This document shows, piece by piece, positions 7,416-15,891 of a stretch of 40,787 nucleotides of DNA (positions are counted from its first letter, which is position 1; every line of letters begins with the position of its first letter). A program made the translations under genes and the position numbers. Origin of the DNA: Sharpea porci. Lineage in GTDB: Bacteria > Bacillota_I > Bacilli_A > Erysipelotrichales > Coprobacillaceae. Below the pieces are notes generated by a model. That model did not search any database. It was not told the origin of the DNA and was given only the letters and a program-made list of their open reading frames with translations. Where the stretch lies: NCBI RefSeq assembly GCF_009695655.1, contig NZ_VUNM01000025.1, forward strand, positions 1 through 40,787, read 5' to 3'.

Positions 7416-9833
7416 CTATAAACTTTGTTCTGTTCTTCCAATAATATCATCCTGTGTTGCTTTAGAAAGGACATTGAAGAATGCTGAGTAACCAGCAACA
7501 CGAACAATTAAGTCTTTGTGTTTTTCTGGATGTTTTTGGGCATCAATGAGTGTTTCTCTTGAAACAATATTATATTGGACATGATAGCCATGTAATCGAT
7601 TAAAGAATGTCTTTATCAACATTTCTAATTTCATTTTGTTTTCATCTGTTGTCAGCATTGTTGGGGTCATCTTTTGATTAAGTAGGACACCACCTGTTAT
7701 AAGATGTGTTGGTAGTTTAGAAACAGTCTTGAAGACAGCCGTTGGTCCATTTTGGTCGGCATTATGAGCAGGTGAGCAACCTTCGGCTAATGGTTCATGG
7801 GCATGACGACCATCCGGTGTTGCCATAGTCCCCATACCTTGGCCAACATTGGCAGAAATAGAAGATGTTCCACCATAACGAACACCACCAATAGGTCCAC
7901 GACCATAACGGGTATTCTTATACTTCTTCATTTCATCAAGATAGCTATCATAAGCTTCTACGACGAGCTGGTCAACAGAGTCATCATCATTGCCATATTT
8001 AGGTGCATCATGAATCAGCATATCCTGGATTTTCTGATTTTCTGGTGTACTAAAGTCATCCACAATCGCATCCCATAACTCTGCAGGGGTGATACGCTTC
8101 TCATCGAAGACAAGCTTCTTAATCGCCGCAAGAGAGTCTGCCATATTCGCAATCCCTACCTGTAATCCTGAAATAAAGTCATAAACAGCACCACCTTCTT
8201 TAATCGTCTTACCACGAGCTAAACAATCATCAGTCAAAGTACTACAAAGAATATCAGGAACATCTCTTTCACTCGCTTTATCAATCGCATTTTCAGTAAT
8301 CACTGAATAACGAGTCAGTTCACGAACAGTTAAATCCCATGCCCTCATCAACTCTTCATAACTTGTCATATCTTTGAAATAACCATAACCCTTCGTAAAT
8401 CTCTTACCACTTGTCATATCAATACCATTATTCATCGCCACAAGAAGAATACGAGGGAAGTTCATATAACTCATACCCGTACAACGATATCCCCATTTAC
8501 CTGGTACCGCTGTCTCAACACAGCCAATAGCGGAATAATTATAGGCATCTTCTTCCTTCACACCTTTTTCAATGAATGAAGGAATAATGATTTCATCATT
8601 ATTGAATGCTGGCATACCAAATCCTAACTTCACAACTTCAATACATTCATCAAAGAAAGCTGGATTAAGATTCTTATGATAACGGACTGTTAAGTTAGGT
8701 TGAGTTAATCTTGTTTGAGCGATAGATTGTAAGACTGTGAATGAGAGTTCGTTAACAGCATCCTGATGATCTGTTGTCTGTCCGCCAATAGTGACATTCT
8801 GGTACATTGGGCTACCTGCACTTGATAGTGTATGGGACTGACTTCTGACTTTATTGATTGTTAGGCTCTTAATCCATAAGTTTGATAAGAGCTCCAAGGC
8901 TTCATCTTTAGTCATGTCATGTTGTTCAAGAACGGAATGTTTGTAGTAAGGATACATATATTGATCAAAGCGACCATATGAAAGAGAATGGCCATTGGAT
9001 TCAATTTGGAGAATGAGCTGAATAAACCAGACAGACTGCATTGCTTCATAGAATGTCTCGGCTGGTTCATAAGGCACTTTTTGACAAATCCTACTGATTT
9101 CTAAGAGTTCTGCTTTTCTCTTTTCATCAACTTCTTTCTCAGCTTTCTCTTTCGCAAGTTGACTATAGCGTAAGGCAAAAGTATGTACAGCTTCGAGGAC
9201 AATCAATACGGCATTATAGAAAACATTTTGATCTATTGCATCAGGTTCACATAGGTCAAGCTTTGACTGAAGTTCTTTAGCTCTTTCCTCATAACCCTTA
9301 AGGCCATATTTCAGAACCTTCTCATAATTTACTGCAAGATGGGCATCACCGGCATTTAGCTTGCCTTCCATGCCAAAAAAGCCAGTTTCCATAAAGACCT
9401 GCACACACTCTGGTAAAAGGTTCATCCCTCGATCTCTTAATGTATTATTTTTCCAGAACGGCGCAATGCTTCTTAAATTCTCCTTTGTTTCTTCTGTAAT
9501 ATAGAAAACATCACCATCACGTTTTTCAAACTTATCAAGTTCATCAATCACAAAGCCCATTGTATATTCAGGGAAGATAGGGGCATTCTTGTTTTTTCTT
9601 GCCTGATTTCCTACAAGCAATGTCTGATCTTCAATATAGATTGTCATCTCTTCAAGAATAGCTTTCAACATCAAGGCTCTTAAAAGCACTCTTGGCTTAT
9701 CTTCATTTTCTTTATAAACCTTAGTGACAATCATTGCACGTTCTTCATCAATATAAGGTTTTTCATCAAGTACTTCTTCACGGAATGCTTGCATACGATT
9801 AGTAAGTTGACCAAAGTGTTCTTTGTTTTCCAT
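7416..9833 (-). CDS. Glycyl-radical enzyme, dehydratase type (PflD/YbiW-like)
   Basis: The protein is 805 residues, normal for the family. Near the C-terminus, RVAGYSAFF is the glycyl-radical loop. In the centre, SAIGCVETAVPGKWG holds the thiyl cysteine followed by Val-Glu; the GCVE arrangement marks eliminating or dehydrating enzymes (glycerol dehydratase, choline lyase, YbiW), whereas pyruvate formate-lyase has two adjacent cysteines. So this is probably not a formate acetyltransferase despite common auto-annotation. It has a good AGGAG site ahead of ATG, and its activase is divergently encoded at 10015. Downstream fsa and gldA suggest a sugar-derived substrate; 1,5-anhydroglucitol 6-phosphate is chemically the best fit, because ring-opening elimination would give 1-deoxyfructose 6-phosphate. 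Substrate is inference. Confidence 0.92.
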   Translation of the reverse strand: MENKEHFGQLTNRMQAFREEVLDEKPYIDEERAMIVTKVYKENEDKPRVLLRALMLKAILEEMTIYIEDQTLLVGNQARKNKNAPIFPEYTMGFVIDELDKFEKRDGDVFYITEETKENLRSIAPFWKNNTLRDRGMNLLPECVQVFMETGFFGMEGKLNAGDAHLAVNYEKVLKYGLKGYEERAKELQSKLDLCEPDAIDQNVFYNAVLIVLEAVHTFALRYSQLAKEKAEKEVDEKRKAELLEISRICQKVPYEPAETFYEAMQSVWFIQLILQIESNGHSLSYGRFDQYMYPYYKHSVLEQHDMTKDEALELLSNLWIKSLTINKVRSQSHTLSSAGSPMYQNVTIGGQTTDHQDAVNELSFTVLQSIAQTRLTQPNLTVRYHKNLNPAFFDECIEVVKLGFGMPAFNNDEIIIPSFIEKGVKEEDAYNYSAIGCVETAVPGKWGYRCTGMSYMNFPRILLVAMNNGIDMTSGKRFTKGYGYFKDMTSYEELMRAWDLTVRELTRYSVITENAIDKASERDVPDILCSTLTDDCLARGKTIKEGGAVYDFISGLQVGIANMADSLAAIKKLVFDEKRITPAELWDAIVDDFSTPENQKIQDMLIHDAPKYGNDDDSVDQLVVEAYDSYLDEMKKYKNTRYGRGPIGGVRYGGTSSISANVGQGMGTMATPDGRHAHEPLAEGCSPAHNADQNGPTAVFKTVSKLPTHLITGGVLLNQKMTPTMLTTDENKMKLEMLIKTFFNRLHGYHVQYNIVSRETLIDAQKHPEKHKDLIVRVAGYSAFFNVLSKATQDDIIGRTEQSL

Positions 9834-9849
9834 AAGCTTCTCCTTTTAA

Positions 9850-9959
9850 TTTCATTTGAAAGTTCACAAACTTTCTTTTCCACCTATATCGTAGCATTAT
9901 TTGGAAATTAGTCAATATATTGTTTCAATTAAATGATATTTAACTTTCATTCGTAAGTT
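9850..9959. promoter_or_regulatory. Divergent promoter/operator region of the glycyl-radical enzyme and its activase
   Basis: Minus-strand promoter: TTGACT (complement of 9910-9915), 16-nt spacer, TACGAT (complement of 9888-9893). Plus-strand promoter for the activase: TTTACT 9964-9969, 17-nt spacer, TACAAT 9987-9992, lying just past this feature. Two related palindromes flank them: GAAAGTT-CACA-AACTTTC at 9858-9875, and AACTTTC-ATTC-GTAAGTT at 9942-9959 (one mismatch). TTTCATTTGAAA at 9850-9861 recurs exactly at 12033-12044 in the promoter of the DeoR-type regulator gene. Joint control by that regulator is the simplest reading. Confidence 0.65.
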
Positions 9960-10014
9960 TATATTTACTCTTTACTCTCAAACTGCTACAATAATTGCGA
10001 AGGAGAAGTAGCTT

Positions 10015-10911
10015 ATGAGTAATGGTATCTTATTTAATATACAAAAGTTCAGCATTCATGATGGTCCTGGTATTAGGACAACAATATTCTTAAAAGGTTG
10101 TCCTTTGAGATGTCAATGGTGTGCCAACCCAGAAAGCCAGCTGGCAAAAATACAAATTCTCTATGATCAAGAACAATGCCTTCATTGTCTTCATTGTGTT
10201 GAGATTTGTCCTACACATGCCCTCACACATCATAATCAAAGCATTCATGTCAATCTTACAAAATGTAATGGATGTTTAAAATGCGTAAAAGAATGTCCTG
10301 GTCATGCCTTAAGTCATGAAGGGGAATATAAGAGTGTTGAGGAAGTTGTTGAAATTTGTCTTCAAGATTTACCTTTCTATGAAGAGAGTTGTGGGGGGAT
10401 TACGATATCCGGTGGCGAAGGCATGAGTCAGCCTGATTTCCTACGTGAATTACTTCCTGCCTTAAAAAAGCACAATCTTCATCTTGCGATTGAAACAACA
10501 GGATATGTGCCAGAAGATCTCTTTCATGAACTAGCACCAATGTTTGATTTATTACTCTTTGATATCAAACATGCCGATTCTAAAAAACATCAAGCAGGCA
10601 CAAGTGTTGGAAATGAACTGATTGCAAAAAATCTCAAATGGGCGATTAAACAACACATAGATATCCTCCCACGTATACCAGTCATTCCTCATTTCAACGA
10701 TTCTTTAGATGATGCAAGATTAATTGCCACATACTTAAAAGAATTAGGCTTAAAGAAAGTCCAGCTCCTACCATTCCATCAAATGGGTGAAAAGAAATAT
10801 CATTTACTTCAACGTAATTATGCATATGAAAATACAAAAGCCTTACATCCCGAAGACCTTCAATCCTACCAACGCATCTTCATTGATGAGGGCATTGATT
10901 GTTTTTTCTAA
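10015..10911 (+). CDS. Glycyl-radical enzyme activating enzyme (radical SAM)
   Basis: This 298-residue protein has the radical-SAM motif CxxxCxxC as GCPLRCQWCANPE, preceded by the activase signature FSIHDGPGIRTTIFLKGC. Residues about 58-105 are a ferredoxin-like insert with two four-cysteine clusters (CLHCLHCVEICP and CNGCLKCVKECP), as found in activases of dehydratase-type glycyl-radical enzymes but not of pyruvate formate-lyase. GGITISGGEG is the SAM-contacting GGE region. It would generate the glycyl radical on the enzyme encoded divergently at 7416-9833 by hydrogen abstraction with 5'-deoxyadenosyl radical. The start has AAGGAG 9-10 nt upstream. Divergent placement with paired operators keeps enzyme and activase under shared control. 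Confidence 0.94.
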   Translation: MSNGILFNIQKFSIHDGPGIRTTIFLKGCPLRCQWCANPESQLAKIQILYDQEQCLHCLHCVEICPTHALTHHNQSIHVNLTKCNGCLKCVKECPGHALSHEGEYKSVEEVVEICLQDLPFYEESCGGITISGGEGMSQPDFLRELLPALKKHNLHLAIETTGYVPEDLFHELAPMFDLLLFDIKHADSKKHQAGTSVGNELIAKNLKWAIKQHIDILPRIPVIPHFNDSLDDARLIATYLKELGLKKVQLLPFHQMGEKKYHLLQRNYAYENTKALHPEDLQSYQRIFIDEGIDCFF

Positions 10912-10978
10912 GAATGGGATTAAAGTAGTTATCCTCTTTCAGCTATGATAATATTTTTTTTGAGAGGAGAACATCTTT

Positions 10979-11182
10979 ATGAAAATGCATCGCATATTCT
11001 TTATTATAGCTTCAATTATATTTATTGTATTCTACCTATTTGACCATTTTGCCTATGAATACTATTTGAGGAATTTTGATGTCTTCTTTTCTAACTTTTA
11101 TCGCTTTACAGTCTTTAGTCGACCTCTTATTCTCATTGCCTTATGGTGTGATCATCTCTATCTTGTATTTAAACGTAAGTAG
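10979..11182 (+). CDS. Small membrane protein of unknown function
   Basis: This is a 67-residue hydrophobic protein with two probable membrane segments (about residues 5-23 and 43-62) and a basic C-terminus FKRK. It is supported by an AGGAG ribosome site 9 nt before ATG, a -10-like TATGAT upstream, and a hairpin terminator starting 3 nt after the stop. It resembles no family I can name. It follows the activase by 67 nt but seems to have its own promoter, so a role in the glycyl-radical pathway is not implied. Confidence 0.65.
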   Translation: MKMHRIFFIIASIIFIVFYLFDHFAYEYYLRNFDVFFSNFYRFTVFSRPLILIALWCDHLYLVFKRK

Positions 11183-11184
11183 TA

Positions 11185-11217
11185 AAAAGTCTGGCAATAA
11201 TACATTGTCAGACTTTT
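11185..11217 (+). terminator. Rho-independent terminator after the small membrane protein
   Basis: AAAAGTCTG-G-CAA pairs with TTG-T-CAGACTTTT, one internal mismatch, ending in a T-run. Confidence 0.8.
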
Positions 11218-11223
11218 ATAATG

Positions 11224-11249
11224 AAAAAAGTGCTACTTTATATAGCACT
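11224..11249 (-). terminator. Terminator of the DeoR-family regulator gene
   Basis: On the minus strand AGTGCTA pairs with TAGCACT and is followed by six T. It begins right after the regulator's stop codon at 11251-11253 and is separate from the plus-strand terminator at 11185-11217. Confidence 0.8.
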
Positions 11250-11250
11250 C

Positions 11251-11997
11251 TTAGTCAACTTTAATGACTTCTACATTCATTTCATTGAGATAGATTTCAT
11301 CTTCTTGAGGAATATGGGTATCTGTATAAACTTTGGCGACATTTTTTGTATCCAGGAGATTGACTGTACCGATATGGCCAAACTTCTCACTTTCTGTCAC
11401 GACTATAACCTGGGTTGCCTGTTTTGCCATTTCTCTGACAGTCTCAGCACGTAAATAGTCCTTTCCTGTAAAGCCTGATTTCTCTGAAAAGCCATCTGCA
11501 CCAATAAAGTACTTATCGACAAAGAAATTCTTGGCATTATTTATTGTGATTGGTCCAACAAGAACCTGTGATGATGCTTGATATTCACCACCAAGCAAGA
11601 TAACTTTAACTTCTTCATTACGTATGTAATCAGCAATGAAAGCTGAGTTAGTTATAATAGTGATGTTTTTCTTGCTTTGGGCAATCTCTAATGCAACGAG
11701 TGCACAACAAGAACCTGATTCAATCATGATTGTTTCACCATCATGGATATCTTCGCATACTTTCTTAGCTATGCGTTGTTTCATTTCATAGTGATAAGCT
11801 AATCTATTATTCATATCATCACTGTTATTTAATGTCGCATAGCCATGATTACGGATGATAAGACCTTGCTTAGTTAGGGCATCTAAGTCTTTACGAATAG
11901 TGACTTGGGAAACTTCCATCATTTCGGCAAGTTCTTTGACTTCTAGTTTTTCATGTTTTGTAAGTGCATCAAGAATACGATTTTGTCTTTCTTTCAT
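11251..11997 (-). CDS. DeoR/GlpR-family transcriptional regulator
   Basis: The protein is 248 residues. Residues 1-55 are a winged helix-turn-helix of the DeoR type (RQNRILDALTKHEKLEVKEL, then VSQVTIRKDLDAL). The rest is the DeoR C-terminal sensor related to ribose-5-phosphate isomerase, with IMIESGSCCALVA, TNSAFIADYI, LLGGEYQ and FIGADGFSEKSGFT. Family members bind phosphorylated sugars and usually repress. AAGAGGT lies 8 nt before ATG. It sits just beyond the activase and shares the TTTCATTTGAAA motif with the glycyl-radical promoter, so it is the likely regulator of that pathway, with a phosphosugar (perhaps the pathway substrate) as inducer. The ligand is not visible in the sequence. Confidence 0.92.
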   Translation of the reverse strand: MKERQNRILDALTKHEKLEVKELAEMMEVSQVTIRKDLDALTKQGLIIRNHGYATLNNSDDMNNRLAYHYEMKQRIAKKVCEDIHDGETIMIESGSCCALVALEIAQSKKNITIITNSAFIADYIRNEEVKVILLGGEYQASSQVLVGPITINNAKNFFVDKYFIGADGFSEKSGFTGKDYLRAETVREMAKQATQVIVVTESEKFGHIGTVNLLDTKNVAKVYTDTHIPQEDEIYLNEMNVEVIKVD

Positions 11998-12016
11998 ATT
12001 GTTTTACCTCTTTTGT

Positions 12017-12044
12017 ATTCTAACACATTTAGTTTCATTTGAAA
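12017..12044 (-). promoter_or_regulatory. Promoter and operator of the DeoR-family regulator
   Basis: Minus strand: TTTCAA as -35 (complement of 12039-12044), 16-nt spacer, TAGAAT as -10 (complement of 12017-12022). The palindrome TTTCATTTGAAA (12033-12044) covers the -35 and matches 9850-9861 exactly, suggesting autoregulation and common control. Confidence 0.6.
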
Positions 12045-12057
12045 TATATGTAAAAGA

Positions 12058-12080
12058 AAAAGTCCATAATTTGGACTTTT
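12058..12080 (-). terminator. Terminator after the 68-residue membrane protein gene
   Basis: AAAAGTCCA and TGGACTTTT form a 9-bp stem with a 5-nt loop; the minus strand continues TTTTTCTTTT. It lies 7 nt past the stop at 12087. Confidence 0.8.
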
Positions 12081-12086
12081 CTGTTA

Positions 12087-12293
12087 TTATTTTTGATTTA
12101 GTTCTTCTTTAATCTTTTTAAACTGCCTGTCTACAAAGATTAAGATTGGGATAAGAATTAGAAGTGTAATAACGATTTCTACCTCTAAAGGCCAAGATAG
12201 CTTCTCACCTAATGTACGCATTAGAACCAATACTAATGGGTAGGCAAACATAATGACGGATAAGATATTGGCTCTTGTTTTCCCTTTTAACAT
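12087..12293 (-). CDS. Small two-pass membrane protein of unknown function
   Basis: This is a 68-residue protein with two strong hydrophobic segments (about residues 10-28 and 37-55), an intervening acidic stretch, and a charged C-terminal tail KKIKEELNQK. A strong AGAGGAGG ribosome site precedes the ATG and a terminator follows directly, so it is very likely translated. It stands alone between lysA and the DeoR regulator. I do not recognise the family. Confidence 0.7.
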   Translation of the reverse strand: MLKGKTRANILSVIMFAYPLVLVLMRTLGEKLSWPLEVEIVITLLILIPILIFVDRQFKKIKEELNQK

Positions 12294-12396
12294 AAATAGC
12301 CTCCTCTCTTAGCTAATACTTTCTTACTTATAGTATATATGATAAGTATTGATTCTATGTTGTCTTTATTGCTTTTGTTTTTACATTTTTCAATAC

Positions 12397-12419
12397 AAAA
12401 AGGTCGATTGCTCGACCTT
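12397..12419 (-). terminator. Terminator of the lysine biosynthesis operon
   Basis: AAGGTCGA-TTGC-TCGACCTT is a perfect 8-bp stem; on the minus strand it is followed by TTTTTG. It lies directly after the lysA stop. Confidence 0.88.
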
Positions 12420-12423
12420 AAGA

Positions 12424-13737
12424 TTACTCATATGCCTGATCTTCATCATATTCAACTAGATCATCAAATGTCTGTCTTCTAATGACAACTTTACTCTTGC
12501 CTTCATAAGTAAAGACAACTGCAGGCTTAGGTAACTGGTTGTAGTTAGATGACATTGTATAGTTATAGGCACCTGTTGAGAAGACAGCAAAGATATCACC
12601 TGCTTCAATATTACCAGTGACATGGAGATCCTTACAAATAAGGTCTCCGGATTCACAGCACTTACCAGCAATTGTAACAACTTTTGTCTTTGTCTCACCA
12701 GCTTTATTGGCTACAATACCATCATATTTAGCATCATAGAGTGGGGTACGAATATTATCAGCCATACCACCATCTATCGATACATATGTACGTACATCAG
12801 GAATGTCCTTAATAGCTCCAACAGTATAAAGCGTAATACCGGCATTCCCAACAACCCAACGTCCTGGTTCAATTAAGACCATTGGTCTTTCCCAGCCACG
12901 TTTTTCATAAGCTTCACCAATAACATTCATGATTTCTTCTGTAATGGTTTCAAAGTCAAGAGGGTGGTCTAGCTTATTGTAGGCAATACCATAACCACCA
13001 CCAGCATTAATCTTCTTAACAACAACACCAAATGTCTTATAAATCTCATCAACAAATCCCATGAATGTACGCATTGCTGAAATATAGGCATAAAGGTCAA
13101 AGACCTGAGAACCAATATGAGCATGTAAGCCTTCGAATTCCATATTCTTACTATCAAGAATCTTTTTGATTGCTTTGAGATAAATACCATAATGACTAGA
13201 GAAGCCAAATTTAGTATCGACATGGCCAGTCTGAATGAAGTTATGTCCACCCGCTTTAATACCAGGCACAACACGTACTGTTGCTTTGACAACAGTATCT
13301 AATTCACCGGCAATCTTGTCACATAATTCTAATTCATAGAAATTATCAACGACAAAGTGTGTTACCCCATGTTTTAAGGCATATTCGATTTCACTTGGTA
13401 ATTTATTGTTGCCATGGAAATAGATTTTATCAGGATCAAAGCCTGCTCTTAAAGCAATGCTGATTTCACCAGCAGAGACACAATCAATACCAATGCCATA
13501 TTCACTCGCAAGCTTATAGATGGCAAGACAGCTAAATGATTTGGATGCAAATAATGGTAATGTGTTTTCATATTTGTCCATGAACTTCTCTTTGAGTTCA
13601 TTCATCTGATGTCTGATATGTCCTTCACTCATGACATAGAGTGGGGTACCATATTTTTTCGCTAAGTCTGTGGCTTTCACGCCATCGATATAGAGGTCGT
13701 TGCCTCTTATATCCGCAAATTGTGTTTGTAATACCAT
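12424..13737 (-). CDS. lysA: Diaminopimelate decarboxylase
   Basis: LysA removes carbon dioxide from meso-diaminopimelate to give lysine, using pyridoxal phosphate. The 437-residue protein has the PLP lysine in LFASKSFSC near the N-terminus, HGNNKLPSEIEYAL, the GLHAHIGSQ segment, the glycine loop NAGGGYG, EPGRWVVGNAG, and the substrate-binding CCESGDLI. I chose ATG 13735-13737 because GAGGGG sits about 10 nt upstream; an ATG six codons earlier has no such site. It is the last gene of the operon with dapB, dapA and the ACT protein, 21 nt after dapB, and so is covered by the lysine riboswitch at 15941-16101. Confidence 0.95.
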   Translation of the reverse strand: MVLQTQFADIRGNDLYIDGVKATDLAKKYGTPLYVMSEGHIRHQMNELKEKFMDKYENTLPLFASKSFSCLAIYKLASEYGIGIDCVSAGEISIALRAGFDPDKIYFHGNNKLPSEIEYALKHGVTHFVVDNFYELELCDKIAGELDTVVKATVRVVPGIKAGGHNFIQTGHVDTKFGFSSHYGIYLKAIKKILDSKNMEFEGLHAHIGSQVFDLYAYISAMRTFMGFVDEIYKTFGVVVKKINAGGGYGIAYNKLDHPLDFETITEEIMNVIGEAYEKRGWERPMVLIEPGRWVVGNAGITLYTVGAIKDIPDVRTYVSIDGGMADNIRTPLYDAKYDGIVANKAGETKTKVVTIAGKCCESGDLICKDLHVTGNIEAGDIFAVFSTGAYNYTMSSNYNQLPKPAVVFTYEGKSKVVIRRQTFDDLVEYDEDQAYE

Positions 13738-13758
13738 TTTTGCTTTTCCCCTCATCTT

Positions 13759-14505
13759 TTAATTATATAGCGTTTCTAAGTTATAGAATCCAACTTCTTT
13801 TTGTGATAAAGCTTTAAGAGCGCTGACGGCACCTTTCGCAAAGATATCTCTGCTTAAGGCTGTATGTTTGATTTCAATCAATTCGTCATCACCACCATAG
13901 AGAACAGTATGTTCACCATAAATTGTTCCTGCACGAATAGACTGAATACCAATTTCATTACGTTCTCTTGCTTCATGTTTTGACTGACGATCATATACAG
14001 GATGGGCACCATCAATAGATTGAGCAGCTGTATTATAAAGCATTACTGCTGTACCACTAGGGGCATCAATCTTACGATGATGATGTGCTTCTGTTATTTC
14101 TACATCAAAATTGTGATTGTAGAAGTCCTGAGTGAATTCTTTGACCATCTTGTTGAGCATGGCAACACCATAAGATGTGTTATAGCTCTGGAAGACAGGA
14201 ACTTCTTGTGCTAAATCATGAATAGCTTGTAACTGTTCTTCACTAAAGCCTGTTGTGGCAAGAACAACAGGGACTTTATGTGCACGCACATAAGTCATAA
14301 TACTTTCAAGATTAGCAGGATGTGAGAAGTCAATCACTGCATCAGCTTCTTCTTTAACTTCATTAATATTTGTATAATAAGGTACTTCCGGTGTTTCATC
14401 AAAGACAGGAGAAACAACCGCAACTAATGTCAATGTCTCATCTTCATTAACTGCTTTACATACTTTTTTCCCCATCACACCATATCCAACAACAATAACT
14501 CTCAT
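13759..14505 (-). CDS. dapB: 4-hydroxy-tetrahydrodipicolinate reductase
   Basis: DapB reduces the DapA product to tetrahydrodipicolinate with NAD(P)H. The 248-residue protein starts MRVIVVGYGVMGKKV (nucleotide-binding glycine loop), and carries FSHPANLE, the ATTGF loop, and the catalytic and substrate motif EAHHHRKIDAPSGTA with its paired His and the Lys. The fold's C-terminal dimer part is complete. It begins 3 nt after the dapA stop, indicating translational coupling, and precedes lysA. Confidence 0.96.
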   Translation of the reverse strand: MRVIVVGYGVMGKKVCKAVNEDETLTLVAVVSPVFDETPEVPYYTNINEVKEEADAVIDFSHPANLESIMTYVRAHKVPVVLATTGFSEEQLQAIHDLAQEVPVFQSYNTSYGVAMLNKMVKEFTQDFYNHNFDVEITEAHHHRKIDAPSGTAVMLYNTAAQSIDGAHPVYDRQSKHEARERNEIGIQSIRAGTIYGEHTVLYGGDDELIEIKHTALSRDIFAKGAVSALKALSQKEVGFYNLETLYN

Positions 14506-14508
14506 AAA

Positions 14509-15408
14509 CTACCATCCTTTACTTTCAAAAGTTTTCATTGCATCAAACAATAACTGCTTATTTTCATCCGTTGTAGGAATAAGTGGTTTTCTTAATGCTT
14601 CTGATTCAATATATCCCATATGTTTTAATGCAGCTTTAGGCATAATTGGGTTAGTGTCAATAAATAAGTACTTAGAGACATCATTGAAATCTAAAGCCAT
14701 TTCTCTTGCTTTTTCTAAGTCTCCTTTTAATACCAATTGGGCAAACATTTCTGTTTCTCTTGGATACAGGTTAGCGAGAACGGAGATGACGCCTTTTCCT
14801 CCAGCGGCAATAAATGGCAAGATATTGTCATCACAACCAGAATATAAATCAAAGTCCATGTCTCTTGTACGTGTTAAGACTTCCATCGCATAAGCAATAT
14901 CATCTGTAGCATCTTTCATCGCCACAATATTAGGAACTTTCGCAAGTTCAACAACTGTATCAACCGCAATCTTCATGCCTGTTCTTCCTGGTACATTGTA
15001 CATAATAAGTGGTAGCTCAGGTGCTGCCGCTGCAACTGTTTTATAGTGATCAATTAAGCCACGCTGACTTGTCTTATTGTAGTATGGTGTTACAACTAAG
15101 TTAGCATCAGCACCAACTGCTGCATTAAATTTAGCTTTTTCTACAGCCACAGCTGTATTATTTGATCCACCACCAGCAATCACTTTAGTCTTTGTACCTT
15201 TACACATCGCAACCGCAATCTTCGTTAATTCCTGTTCATCTTCCCATGTGATCGTTGCTGGTTCACCTGTTGTCCCATTGACAAGAATGGCTTGTTGTCC
15301 GCCATCAATCATACGTTGTACATGTTTCTTAAATCCTTCATAGTCAATACTGCCATCATCATGCATAGGCAAGATCATCGCAACTGCACTACCTTCAAAT
15401 AATGCCAT
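14509..15408 (-). CDS. dapA: 4-hydroxy-tetrahydrodipicolinate synthase
   Basis: DapA condenses pyruvate with aspartate semialdehyde, the first committed step of lysine and diaminopimelate synthesis. The 299-residue TIM-barrel has VNGTTGEPATITWEDE, the catalytic Tyr in PLIMYNVPGRTG, the Schiff-base Lys in IVAMKDATDD, and the conserved SGCDDNILPF segment. Its ATG overlaps the preceding stop by one base (TAATG), so translation is coupled to the ACT protein. It is of normal length with no lesion. Confidence 0.97.
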   Translation of the reverse strand: MALFEGSAVAMILPMHDDGSIDYEGFKKHVQRMIDGGQQAILVNGTTGEPATITWEDEQELTKIAVAMCKGTKTKVIAGGGSNNTAVAVEKAKFNAAVGADANLVVTPYYNKTSQRGLIDHYKTVAAAAPELPLIMYNVPGRTGMKIAVDTVVELAKVPNIVAMKDATDDIAYAMEVLTRTRDMDFDLYSGCDDNILPFIAAGGKGVISVLANLYPRETEMFAQLVLKGDLEKAREMALDFNDVSKYLFIDTNPIMPKAALKHMGYIESEALRKPLIPTTDENKQLLFDAMKTFESKGW

Positions 15409-15872
15409 TATTCAATACCCTCCTTGATTTCTTTTTGTGCCTTCTTGAGATATTTCTTATCAATAACTAAAGAGATAGAAATTTCACTTGTCGTGATTTG
15501 ATAGAAAGGAATCTGGGCTTGACCGAGTATTTGGAAGACTCTTGCTGCTACACCGGATTCATCCTTCATATCTTCACCCTCAACTACTAGTTTACCAGTA
15601 TTCTTGCTGGAATACACTTCCATTCGTGGGTGATTCTCTAAAATCTGTTGAATAGCTTGATTAAGTTTGGATTGATCTTTTGCTTCACAAGTGAAGTCAA
15701 TCTGCATTTCATCTTCTAAGTTGGCACTAGAAATCATATCGATATTAATATCATGACTCGCCAGTACCCCAAAGATCTGTCCGACAAATAACGAGTTCTT
15801 TTCAACATTCTTCATTCTTACCTGAATAATGTCTTCATCAATTTCCACACGTGTAATAACCTTCTTATCCAT
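15408..15872 (-). CDS. Free-standing ACT-domain protein (aspartokinase regulatory-domain-like)
   Basis: The 154-residue protein is made of two ACT repeats: residues about 5-75 (VRMKNVEKNSLFVGQIFGVL, then INIDMISSA) and about 85-150 (GEDMKDESGVAARVFQILGQ, then ISLVIDKKYLKKAQKEI). The layout matches the C-terminal regulatory part of lysine-sensitive aspartokinases, but no kinase domain precedes it. As first gene of a lysine-riboswitch operon it may bind lysine or another amino acid and act on an aspartokinase encoded elsewhere; this is inference. I chose ATG 15870-15872 with AGGAGG 7 nt upstream. A longer frame to 15950 would run through the riboswitch terminator and is rejected. Confidence 0.85.
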   Translation of the reverse strand: MDKKVITRVEIDEDIIQVRMKNVEKNSLFVGQIFGVLASHDINIDMISSANLEDEMQIDFTCEAKDQSKLNQAIQQILENHPRMEVYSSKNTGKLVVEGEDMKDESGVAARVFQILGQAQIPFYQITTSEISISLVIDKKYLKKAQKEIKEGIE

Positions 15873-15891
15873 TGTCATTCCTCCTGAATAT

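Noticed and set aside
7416-9833. Pyruvate formate-lyase
   Set aside because: The active site is GCVE with a single Cys, not the adjacent Cys-Cys of PflB, and the activase has the ferredoxin insert.
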